Positions 1 to 7,799 of a stretch of 64,000 nucleotides of DNA are shown piece by piece. Made by a program: the position numbers and the translations under genes. The notes below the pieces were generated by a model. That model made no database searches. It saw only the letters and a program-made list of their open reading frames with translations, and was not told the DNA's origin. How positions within the stretch are numbered: position 1 is the stretch's first letter; each line of letters opens with the position of its first letter. This DNA is from CALBPI01 sp038533155 (GTDB taxonomy: Bacteria > Pseudomonadota > Gammaproteobacteria > Steroidobacterales > Woeseiaceae), in contig JBCAZH010000002.1 of assembly GCA_038533155.1 (NCBI GenBank), positions 62,001-126,000 of the forward strand, read 5' to 3'.

Positions 1-40
1 AAAGCACCGTTTTGCTACCAAATTCTCTAGTGCGGTGCAG

Positions 41-46
41 TATACT
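41..46 (+). promoter_or_regulatory. Candidate -10 box of the oxidoreductase/ggt operon
   Basis: TATACT lies 30 bases before the ATG and sits in the palindrome CAGTATACTG, followed by a GC-rich stretch. No convincing -35 hexamer is visible at 16-18 bases upstream, so this is a weak promoter call. Confidence 0.35.
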
Positions 47-76
47 GGCGCGCTGAAATCACCGCAGGAAACAGTC

Positions 77-1096
77 ATGAGTCAAACGCAGCAACAGATC
101 GTTTTAGCCGGTCGGCCGGACGGATGGGTCAGCGAGGAACACTTCGCGCTGCAAACCACTGGTGTTCCCGATGCGGGTGAGGGGCAGCTTTTATTGCGCC
201 ACCATTTCCTGTCGGTCGACCCGTATATGCGCGGTCGAATGAACGATGTGAAGAGCTATGTACCACCGTTTCAAATCGACGAGCCCATTGTCGGCGGCGG
301 TGTCGCGGAAGTTATCGAGAGTCACGCCGAGGGTTGGTCGAAAGGCGATTTGGTCGTCGGCATGCTGCCTTGGTCAGAATACTCCGTGGCGGCTCCGGAG
401 GGTTTGAGAAAACTGCCTAAGACCAAAGCGCCGCTCTCCTGGCATCTCGGGATTTTGGGTATGCCTGGAATGACCGCCTACGTTGGCTTGATCGAGGTGG
501 CGCGTTGTCAGCCGGGTGAGACCGTATTCGTCAACGCAGCGGCAGGGGCGGTCGGTTCCGTGGTGGGGCAGATCGCTCGATCGATGGGTTGTTTCGTCGT
601 CGGCAGCGCGGGTAGCGATTCGAAGGTGCAGCATTTGACCGAAACCCTGGGCTTCTCTGCGGCATTTAACTACCGCGACCAGTCCGATCTGCGTCAAGTA
701 CTTAGGCAGCACTTTCCTCGCGGTATTGACGTCGTGTTCGAGAACGTCGGTGGACCACAGTTCGAAGCCGCAATCAGCAACATGGCAGTGTTTGGTCGTA
801 TCGCATTGTGCGGCATGATCGCCGACTACAACGCGGAGCGCGGAGAGATGCCGCCTGGGCCGCGTGGCATGACGCAGTTGATTGGACGCAATGTCTCCTT
901 GCAAGGGTTCATCGTCAGCAACTATCCGGACGCTGCCGGCAAATGGGCTGCGTTGGCTCAGCGGCTCTTGGAAACGGGCCAGCTGACCTACCAGGAGACT
1001 GTAGCCGACGGTTTGGCTGCGGCGCCATCGGCGTTCATCAGCATGTTGAAAGGTGGAAATCTTGGCAAACAAATTGTCAAAGTCGCGAGCGAATGA
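77..1096 (+). CDS. NADPH-dependent zinc-independent oxidoreductase (CurA/YncB-like MDR family)
   Basis: A 339-residue medium-chain reductase related to E. coli YncB/CurA and leukotriene B4 12-hydroxydehydrogenase. These enzymes reduce the C=C bond of alpha,beta-unsaturated carbonyls with NADPH in the cytoplasm. Visible features are the N-terminal DPYMRGRM motif, a Rossmann nucleotide-binding stretch AAAGAVGSVVGQIA about residues 155-168, and the absence of the zinc-ligand cysteines of classical alcohol dehydrogenases. The ATG is chosen over an upstream in-frame GTG because AGGAAA precedes it at suitable spacing and the family starts here. The stop overlaps the start of the next gene (ATGA), so the two are translationally coupled. 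The physiological substrate is unknown; detoxification of reactive enals is the usual inference. Confidence 0.85.
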   Translation: MSQTQQQIVLAGRPDGWVSEEHFALQTTGVPDAGEGQLLLRHHFLSVDPYMRGRMNDVKSYVPPFQIDEPIVGGGVAEVIESHAEGWSKGDLVVGMLPWSEYSVAAPEGLRKLPKTKAPLSWHLGILGMPGMTAYVGLIEVARCQPGETVFVNAAAGAVGSVVGQIARSMGCFVVGSAGSDSKVQHLTETLGFSAAFNYRDQSDLRQVLRQHFPRGIDVVFENVGGPQFEAAISNMAVFGRIALCGMIADYNAERGEMPPGPRGMTQLIGRNVSLQGFIVSNYPDAAGKWAALAQRLLETGQLTYQETVADGLAAAPSAFISMLKGGNLGKQIVKVASE

Positions 1097-2895
1097 TCAT
1101 CTCTGAAGATCAAACCGCGTCGTTGCGCCGTGTCGCTCGTGGTTGGTTCGCGGCACTCTGCGCGCTTTTACCATTGACCGTATGGAGTCAATCGGCACCG
1201 CCTTCGATCATTGACTACAGCGCTCGGCAGCATCCGGCGGTTGATACACGCGGTATGGTCGCTGTTCAGAATGCCATCGCCGCGGAGGTCGGTGCCGCCG
1301 TTCTTGCGGAAGGCGGCAATGCCGTCGATGCGGCTGTTGCGGTTGGATTGGCACTAGCAGTGACACTGCCGCGAGCTGGGAACATCGGCGGCGGCGGGTT
1401 CATGATGGTCTACGATGCCGAGTTGGGGACAACGGTTGCAATCGACTACCGAGAACGCGCACCAGCGGCGGCGAGTCGAGACATGTTTCTTGACGATGAT
1501 GGCGATGCCGACGACAAGGAAGCACGTTACAGTTACCGCTCGGTCGGCGTGCCCGGCACTGTCGCTGGAATGCACTACGCGCTGACCGAATACGGCACGT
1601 TGTCGTGGGAAGACGTCCTCGCGCCGGCTATTGAGCTTGCCCGAGACGGGATTCGGGTCAGCAATGATCTGTCGACGGCTTTGTCCCGGCGGAGGGAATC
1701 GCTAGGCGCGCATCCGGAGACGCTTCGGGTGTTCTACAAACCCGACGGATCGTCTTACCGACCCGGAGAGATCTTGCGTCAGCCGGATCTCGCGTGGTCT
1801 TTGCAGCAACTGTCCGACCTCGGGCCAGACGCAATGTACCGCGGCGAAATCGGTCAACGTATTGTGGACGACATGCGCGATAACGGCGGCCTGATCACAA
1901 TGCAGGATTTTGCCGATTACGAAGTTGCGATTCGTGAACCGGTGCGCGGCAGTTACCGCGACTTCGAAATCGTGTCGATGCCCCCACCGAGTTCAGGTGG
2001 CGTCTTGCTGATCCAGATGTTGAACGTGCTGGAGCAGCATGACATCGGAGCATTGGGTTTTGGCAGTGCCAAGACAATTCACCTGATGACGGAGGCAATG
2101 CGCACCGCGTATGCGGATCGGAGTCTGCATCTTGGTGATCCGGATTATCACACCGCCGATATCGATTGGCTGATGAGTAAGGCGTACGCGCGCAAAATCT
2201 CGGGTGATATCGATATTCGACGAGCACGCGATTCCAGTGATGTTGCGCCTGGGGTCAACCAGGGTTACGAGAGCCCGGATACGACACACTATGGCGTGAT
2301 GGATGCGAGCGGGAACGCCGTTGTGAATACCTACACGCTGAATTTCTCCTACGGATCCGGCATCACGGCGCCGGGAACCGGCATCTTGCTGAACAACGAG
2401 ATGGACGACTTCTCGGCGAAACCTGGGTCTCCAAACGGCTATGGGCTGATCGGAGGGGAAGCGAATGCTATCGCACCTGGCAAGCGTCCTTTATCGTCGA
2501 TGACACCGACGCTGATTTTGAAAGATGGAGAGCCAGTGCTGATTACGGGTTCGCCGGGTGGCAGTCGGATCATCACGACCGTGTTGCAGGTGATTGTCAA
2601 CGTGGTGGATCATCAGATGTCGGTTTTGGACGCGGTCGCAGCACCTCGGTTCCATCATCAGTGGTTGCCGGATCGATTGTTCTTGGAGCCTGGGTTCAGT
2701 CCGGATACTATCCAATTGCTCCAATCGATGGGGCACAACATTTCCGACCGTAGTTGGACCATGGGCAGTGCCCAAAGCATTTCGGTCGATGGGCCCTTTC
2801 AAAGAGGCGCCGCAGATCCGAGGCGCCCTGACGCCTTAGCGATCGGCCCGACAGATTTGGATTGTCGGACCAGCGCTACGCCTTGTTCGTTTTAG
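1093..2895 (+). CDS. ggt: Gamma-glutamyltransferase precursor
   Basis: A 600-residue periplasmic or exported glutathione hydrolase/gamma-glutamyl transferase. An N-terminal hydrophobic signal segment spans about residues 12-33. The autoprocessing site is clear: DTTHYG places the catalytic N-terminal threonine of the small subunit at about residue 397, as in the E. coli sequence QTTHYS. Further family motifs are GILLNNEMDDFS and the glycine-rich GSPGGSRIITTVLQ near the C terminus. It degrades extracellular or periplasmic glutathione, releasing glutamate and cysteinylglycine. The ATG overlaps the stop of the oxidoreductase gene. The open frame continues upstream into that gene, but only this start gives a signal peptide. 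Confidence 0.93.
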   Translation: MIISEDQTASLRRVARGWFAALCALLPLTVWSQSAPPSIIDYSARQHPAVDTRGMVAVQNAIAAEVGAAVLAEGGNAVDAAVAVGLALAVTLPRAGNIGGGGFMMVYDAELGTTVAIDYRERAPAAASRDMFLDDDGDADDKEARYSYRSVGVPGTVAGMHYALTEYGTLSWEDVLAPAIELARDGIRVSNDLSTALSRRRESLGAHPETLRVFYKPDGSSYRPGEILRQPDLAWSLQQLSDLGPDAMYRGEIGQRIVDDMRDNGGLITMQDFADYEVAIREPVRGSYRDFEIVSMPPPSSGGVLLIQMLNVLEQHDIGALGFGSAKTIHLMTEAMRTAYADRSLHLGDPDYHTADIDWLMSKAYARKISGDIDIRRARDSSDVAPGVNQGYESPDTTHYGVMDASGNAVVNTYTLNFSYGSGITAPGTGILLNNEMDDFSAKPGSPNGYGLIGGEANAIAPGKRPLSSMTPTLILKDGEPVLITGSPGGSRIITTVLQVIVNVVDHQMSVLDAVAAPRFHHQWLPDRLFLEPGFSPDTIQLLQSMGHNISDRSWTMGSAQSISVDGPFQRGAADPRRPDALAIGPTDLDCRTSATPCSF

Positions 2896-2904
2896 GAAAC
2901 ACGC

Positions 2905-4734
2905 ATGACAATGCCTGAGAAGCTGCGCAATATCGCGATCATTGCGCACGTCGACCATGGAAAGACGACTTTGGTCGACCAATTGCTGAGCCAATCCGGC
3001 ACATTGGATGCGCGTGCGGACGCGCCTGACCGGATCATGGACTCGAACGATCTCGAGAAAGAGCGCGGCATTACTATTCTGTCGAAAAATACCGCCATCC
3101 AGTGGCACGACTGGCGAATCAACATCGTGGATACACCAGGGCACGCGGACTTCGGAGGGGAAGTTGAGCGTGTGCTGTCCATGGTCGACAGCGTGCTGTT
3201 GCTGGTGGACGCCGTCGAAGGACCGATGCCGCAAACGCGCTTTGTGACCGCGAAGGCGTTCGCTCGTGGGTTTACGCCGCTGGTCGTGATCAACAAAATC
3301 GATCGTGATGGCGCGCGCCCGGACTGGGTGTTGGACCAGACTTTCGATTTGTTCGACCGCCTTGGGGCGACGGACACACAGCTTGATTTTCCGGTCATTT
3401 ACGCGAGTGGCCTCGCTGGCTACGCGAGTGAAGACGATCAGGTCCGCTCTGGTGACATGCAACCGCTGTTCGATGCGATTACCCGTCATGTGCCGGCACC
3501 CGATGTCGATCCTGCCGGTGCATTGCAGCTACAGGTGTCGAGTCTGGATTACGATCCGTATGTCGGGGTGATCGGCATCGGTCGAGTGAGCCGCGGCGAA
3601 GTCTTGCCGAACACGGGTCTGACCGTGGTGGGTGCCGATGGCGCGCAACGCAATGCACGCATTCTCGAGCTCTACGGGTTTCACGGACTCGAACGGGTGC
3701 GGGTCGACCGGGCAGCAGCGGGCGATATCGTGGCATTCAGCGGCGTTGACCCGCTATCGATTTCTGACACGCTATGCCCGCGCGGTGAGCCTGACGCCCT
3801 GCCTGCCCTTTCGGTGGACGAGCCGACTATCAGTATGACGTTTCAGGTCAATCAATCACCGATGTCCGGCCGTGAAGGCAAATATCTGACCAGTCGGCAG
3901 ATTCGCGAGCGACTGGATCAGGAACTCAAACACAATGTCGCGTTGCGCGTCGAGACTTTGGATGATCCTGATAAGTTCAAAGTGTCAGGCCGCGGGGAAC
4001 TTCATCTGTCGGTGCTGATCGAGACAATGCGACGCGAGGGTTACGAGCTGGCAGTGTCCCGGCCTGAAGTGATAGAGATCGAGCGTGATGGTGAGACGCT
4101 GGAGCCCTATGAGTTGCTCACCGTCGATTTCGATGAAGACTATCAAGGTGCGGTGATGACTCGCCTCGCTGAGCGCAAGGGCGAGTTGCTATCGATGACG
4201 GCGGAGCAGCGAGGTCGAAATCGATTGGAGTATCGTATTCCGTCCCGTGGACTCATTGGCTTTCGGACCGAGTATCTCAGCGCAACGGCAGGCACGGGAC
4301 TGATCTATCACGTCTTCGACGCCTACGGACCAAAATTGGAACAACCATTGGGACAGCGCAACAACGGTGTCTTGATCTCCAACGTAGCGGGGAAAGCACT
4401 GGCATATGCATTGTTCAACCTGCAGGAGCGAGGGCGGTTGTTCATTGACCACGGCGCAGAGGTCTACGAAGGCATGCTCGTCGGCATTCATAGCCGCGGC
4501 AACGACTTGGTTGTGAACCCGACGAAAGCAAAGCAGCTGACGAACATTCGTGCGGCGGGATCCGACGAGAACTTGTTGTTAACGCCGCCGGTCAAGATGT
4601 CGCTGGAGCAGGCGCTTGAGTTCATCGACGATGATGAACTCGTCGAGGTCACCCCGAAAAGTATCCGTCTGAGGAAAAAGCTCCTCGGCGAGTCGGATCG
4701 GAAGCGGGCTTCGCGGCAAGCCAAAGCCGGCTGA
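2905..4734 (+). CDS. typA: Ribosome-associated translational GTPase TypA/BipA
   Basis: A 609-residue translation-factor GTPase of normal family length that binds the ribosome and assists 50S assembly and stress or cold responses. The G1 loop AHVDHGKTT is at about residues 15-23, the switch region carries EKERGITI, G3 is DTPGHADF and G4 is NKID. These are followed by the EF-G-like domains and the TypA C-terminal part (RGLIGFRTEYLSAT; GMLVGIHSRGNDL). Two in-frame ATGs two codons apart could both serve as the start. It lies nine bases after ggt, so it is probably in the same transcript, an unusual partner for a housekeeping GTPase. Confidence 0.97.
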   Translation: MTMPEKLRNIAIIAHVDHGKTTLVDQLLSQSGTLDARADAPDRIMDSNDLEKERGITILSKNTAIQWHDWRINIVDTPGHADFGGEVERVLSMVDSVLLLVDAVEGPMPQTRFVTAKAFARGFTPLVVINKIDRDGARPDWVLDQTFDLFDRLGATDTQLDFPVIYASGLAGYASEDDQVRSGDMQPLFDAITRHVPAPDVDPAGALQLQVSSLDYDPYVGVIGIGRVSRGEVLPNTGLTVVGADGAQRNARILELYGFHGLERVRVDRAAAGDIVAFSGVDPLSISDTLCPRGEPDALPALSVDEPTISMTFQVNQSPMSGREGKYLTSRQIRERLDQELKHNVALRVETLDDPDKFKVSGRGELHLSVLIETMRREGYELAVSRPEVIEIERDGETLEPYELLTVDFDEDYQGAVMTRLAERKGELLSMTAEQRGRNRLEYRIPSRGLIGFRTEYLSATAGTGLIYHVFDAYGPKLEQPLGQRNNGVLISNVAGKALAYALFNLQERGRLFIDHGAEVYEGMLVGIHSRGNDLVVNPTKAKQLTNIRAAGSDENLLLTPPVKMSLEQALEFIDDDELVEVTPKSIRLRKKLLGESDRKRASRQAKAG

Positions 4735-4798
4735 CTGGCCAAGGTAGGGCCGATATGCGTAGTATCGGGATCTTCGAACGCGTCGCTCGGGGGACGGC

Positions 4799-6079
4799 AT
4801 GGCTCAGGATTCAGGGCGGGTAGATCCGCGGGCATACTACGCGCTCGGTATTCTTACCGTTGTCTACACGCTGAACTTCATTGATCGCCAGATCATTTCG
4901 ATTCTGTTGCCATCAATCCAAGACGAGTTGCTGATCAGCGATGCGCAAGCCGGGTACCTCGCAGGCACCTTCTTTGCGGTGTTCTACGCAACGCTCGGTA
5001 TTCCGATCGCGATCATCGCTGACCGTGGAAACCGGCGTAATCTTATCGCCGTATCGTTGACAGTGTGGAGTGCAATGACGGCGCTTTGCGGTACTGCACA
5101 GAACTTTGTTCAGCTGGGTTTAGCTCGGATGGGGGTCGGTGTCGGCGAAGCGGGTTGTAGCCCGCCAGCGCACAGTCTGATTTCAGATTACTTTCCGCCC
5201 AAGCAAAGAGCCACGGCCCTCGGTGTGTATTCGCTCGGAATCTCGTTCGGCATCATGTTTGGCCTTTTTATCGGCGGCAAGCTCGACGAGCTCTACGGAT
5301 GGCGAAATGCGTTCTTAATCGTCGGTATCCCCGGGGTATTACTCGCGTTGATTTTTCGCTTTACCGTTTGGGAGCCGCCACGCGGACATTCAGAGTCGCG
5401 CGAAACGGCTGAGGGTCGGCCCAGTGTTTTCGACACGTTCCGATTCTTGATGCGCCGGCGCTCTTTTCTTCATTTGGCGTTCGGGGCCGCACTGTCGGCT
5501 TTTTCCGGATACGGTGTCGTGATTTGGTTCCCGTCTTTTTTGGCGCGTACACACGCCATGCCGATCGGGGATATCGGATTGTGGCTGGGACTGATTCTCG
5601 GCATTTCTGGCGGAGCCGGAATATTTTTCGGCGGCTACGCATCGGATCGATTCGGTTTGGCCGATGCGCGGTGGAAGTTGTGGACAGTCGTTGTCGCTGG
5701 ACTAATCACGCTGCCATTCTCGATTGCCGTGTATCTTGTCGATAGCGCTTACGTGGCGTTGGCCATTTTCGTGGTGCCCGCAGCGTTGAGTAATTTCTAT
5801 CAAGCGACGAGCTTTGCGCAAACTCAAAGTCTTGCAAATCTACGCATGCGAGGCGTTGCGGCAGCGGTGCTGTTGCTGATCATCAACATTATTGGTCTCG
5901 GCCTGGGACCTTCATCAGTCGGTGAGCTCTCCGATTTTCTCGAGCCACGTTTCGGCACAGACAGCATGCGTTACGCGCTGTTGCTTCTGAACGTGATCCC
6001 GCTTTGGAGTCTCTGGCATTTCTATCGCGCGGGCGTGCATCTGCCCGGAGATCTTGCGCGAGCGGACGATCCCGTTTAG
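4799..6079 (+). CDS. Major facilitator superfamily transporter, spinster-like
   Basis: A 426-residue inner-membrane carrier with about 12 predicted hydrophobic segments. Spinster-type features are NFIDRQI in the first helix, the loop motif DRGNRRNL after helix 2, and GVGEAGCSPPAHSLISDYF. The central loop between the two six-helix halves is about residues 196-216. The start is supported by GGGGGA six bases upstream. Bacterial members of this group are found near lipid, sterol or aromatic catabolism genes, but the substrate cannot be read from sequence. The stop codon overlaps that of the convergent maiA gene by four bases (TTAG), so the two genes share their 3' ends. Confidence 0.9.
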   Translation: MAQDSGRVDPRAYYALGILTVVYTLNFIDRQIISILLPSIQDELLISDAQAGYLAGTFFAVFYATLGIPIAIIADRGNRRNLIAVSLTVWSAMTALCGTAQNFVQLGLARMGVGVGEAGCSPPAHSLISDYFPPKQRATALGVYSLGISFGIMFGLFIGGKLDELYGWRNAFLIVGIPGVLLALIFRFTVWEPPRGHSESRETAEGRPSVFDTFRFLMRRRSFLHLAFGAALSAFSGYGVVIWFPSFLARTHAMPIGDIGLWLGLILGISGGAGIFFGGYASDRFGLADARWKLWTVVVAGLITLPFSIAVYLVDSAYVALAIFVVPAALSNFYQATSFAQTQSLANLRMRGVAAAVLLLIINIIGLGLGPSSVGELSDFLEPRFGTDSMRYALLLLNVIPLWSLWHFYRAGVHLPGDLARADDPV

Positions 6080-6723
6080 TCGACCGGCTTGAAGCGGTCT
6101 GGGTGGGCGTCTTTGAACGCTGACAACGTGAGGCAGTGCGCCTCGATTTCTTCGATCAGTGGGTAGGCCGACAGGTCCAAGTCAAATCGGCGTGCGTTGT
6201 AGACCTGTGGCAGAAGGTAGACTTCCGCCAACGTGATTTGCTCACCGACACAATAGCCGGATTGGCGCGGTGTTTCCTCGAGCAGTGTCTGGAATCCGTC
6301 GAAGCCGATCGACATCCAGTGCCGGTTCCATTGCGCGATCTGTTCCTGATTCGCACCATAGGTCGCGCCAAGATGTTTCAGAACCCTTAGGTTGTTAATG
6401 GGGTGAATATCGCAGGCGATCAGCGCACTTAACTCCCGAACCCTTTGGCGTTGTCTCACGTCGCTGGGCAGCAGCAAAGGTTCCGGGTAGGTTTCTTCGA
6501 GGTAGTCGAGAATCGCCGGTGATTGCAGCAACTTCATACCGTCGATTTCAACGACAGGGACCGCGCCCATCGGGTTCTCGGCCAAGAAGTCCGCCTGACG
6601 GTGGGCGCCTAGATCCAGTCGAACATCGATTGCTTCGAAGGGCAGGCCCTTTAGGTTCATTGCAATTCGTGTTCGGTAGGTGGTGGAGCTTCGGTAATAA
6701 CCGTGCAGTCTTGTTGTCGCCAT
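6076..6723 (-). CDS. maiA: Maleylacetoacetate isomerase (zeta-class glutathione S-transferase)
   Basis: A 215-residue GST. The N-terminal thioredoxin-like domain carries the zeta-class active site SSTTYR (about residues 10-15), which binds glutathione and performs the cis-trans isomerisation of maleylacetoacetate to fumarylacetoacetate in tyrosine degradation. NPMGAVPV and LLQSPAILDYLEE are glutathione-binding elements, and the all-helical C-terminal domain contains HPINNLRVL. The start follows AGAGG at good spacing; an upstream extension of 39 codons is less likely. The rest of the homogentisate pathway is not in the window, so the tyrosine role rests on family knowledge only. Confidence 0.88.
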   Translation of the reverse strand: MATTRLHGYYRSSTTYRTRIAMNLKGLPFEAIDVRLDLGAHRQADFLAENPMGAVPVVEIDGMKLLQSPAILDYLEETYPEPLLLPSDVRQRQRVRELSALIACDIHPINNLRVLKHLGATYGANQEQIAQWNRHWMSIGFDGFQTLLEETPRQSGYCVGEQITLAEVYLLPQVYNARRFDLDLSAYPLIEEIEAHCLTLSAFKDAHPDRFKPVD

Positions 6724-6791
6724 TTCGGGAACCTCTTGTGCGTGCGCGGTATCATGCGCATCAGGGTTCGCCGGTGCAACTCGGAGGTCAC

Positions 6792-7799
6792 GTGCGTCAT
6801 AAGAATCAGGTTTTCGAACGGTACCAACAATGGCAGGCACAGAATGCCCAAATGGTCGTTGCCGTGGTCGTCGAAACGCGAGGTTCTACGTATGCGAAAC
6901 CGGGAGATTTCATGCTCATCAGAAGCTCCGGCGAGTTTCAGGGACTCCTGTCGGGCGGGTGCGTCGAGGGCGATTTGGCTCTGCGCGCCGAGCAAGTGTG
7001 TCGCGAAGGCGGCGCGGCGGTTGTTCACTACGAACTTGGCGGCGAGGAGGATGTGCTCTGGGGTATGGGAGCGGGATGCGAGGGTAGTCTAAGTATCTTG
7101 CTGCAGTCGGTGGACGGTCCGTTTGCGGAATTGCTGGATGAAGTATCCCGCCGGTATTTTGAAGGGCTCGATTCACACGTGATGCTGGGTGGGACGATAT
7201 CGAAACTCACTTGGGCGCTGACGGACCAGTCGATCGGCCCAGCATCGTTGAGTTGGAATGAGTCAGACGCGTCGTTGCATGGCCGATGGATGATCGTAAC
7301 GGCACCTGCGGTGTTGATCGCCGGAGGAGGGGCTGACGTATTGCCGCTTCTCGATCTTCTCGCTTCGATGGGATGGACGGCCGTCGTTGCCGAGCATCGC
7401 GAGCATTACGCGATGGCGCTCAGCGAAAAGCCGTGTCGCGTGGTGCACGCACCTGCCGAACAGATGGGAGAACACGTGGACCTGACTCGTTTCGACGCCG
7501 CGTTGATCATGAGTCACCATTTGGAGACCGATGTCGCCTATCTTTCGAGCATTGCCAAGCACAAGCATTGGTCGTATATCGGTCTCTTGGGGCCGACGCA
7601 TCGGCGAGACAAGCTAGTTGAAGGTGCCCAAGGCGCCGAAGCGCTGGGTGACGTGCTGTATGGCCCGGTAGGTCTTCGACTGGGAGGGCGAGAGCCTGCG
7701 AGCATTGCGCTCTCAATCGTCGCGCATTTACATGCCGTATTCGCGAGCAAAGGGTTGCTAACCGGGCAACCCGATCATCGGGTTATTCCGATAGATTGA
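6792..7799 (+). CDS. XdhC/CoxI family protein (molybdenum hydroxylase maturation)
   Basis: A 335-residue XdhC-family protein. The N-terminal XdhC_CoxI domain has VVVETRGSTYAKPGDFMLI and the SGGCVEGDL motif with its conserved cysteine; GMGAGCEGSL follows. The C-terminal Rossmann-like domain contains VLIAGGGADVLPLLDLL and ends IGLLGPTHRRDKL. Members bind or insert sulfurated Mo cofactor into xanthine dehydrogenase or CO dehydrogenase-type enzymes. GTG is chosen as start because GGAGG stands five bases before it. No molybdenum hydroxylase subunit occurs in the window, so its client enzyme must be elsewhere. The 3' end overlaps the opposing receiver/TonB gene by 17 bases. Confidence 0.88.
   Translation: MRHKNQVFERYQQWQAQNAQMVVAVVVETRGSTYAKPGDFMLIRSSGEFQGLLSGGCVEGDLALRAEQVCREGGAAVVHYELGGEEDVLWGMGAGCEGSLSILLQSVDGPFAELLDEVSRRYFEGLDSHVMLGGTISKLTWALTDQSIGPASLSWNESDASLHGRWMIVTAPAVLIAGGGADVLPLLDLLASMGWTAVVAEHREHYAMALSEKPCRVVHAPAEQMGEHVDLTRFDAALIMSHHLETDVAYLSSIAKHKHWSYIGLLGPTHRRDKLVEGAQGAEALGDVLYGPVGLRLGGREPASIALSIVAHLHAVFASKGLLTGQPDHRVIPID
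7768..7784. terminator. Hairpin in the overlapping 3' ends of the XdhC and receiver/TonB genes
   Basis: AACCCGAT-C-ATCGGGTT is a perfect 17-base inverted repeat. It lies in the last codons of the XdhC gene and reaches the stop codon of the opposing gene. The plus-strand side is followed by TTATT but no long T run, so it is a possible bidirectional stop or RNA-end stabiliser, not a proven terminator. Confidence 0.35.

Noticed and set aside
808..1092. N-terminal extension of the gamma-glutamyltransferase frame into the preceding gene
   Set aside because: It lies in another frame of the oxidoreductase gene, and only the start at 1093 gives a signal peptide.
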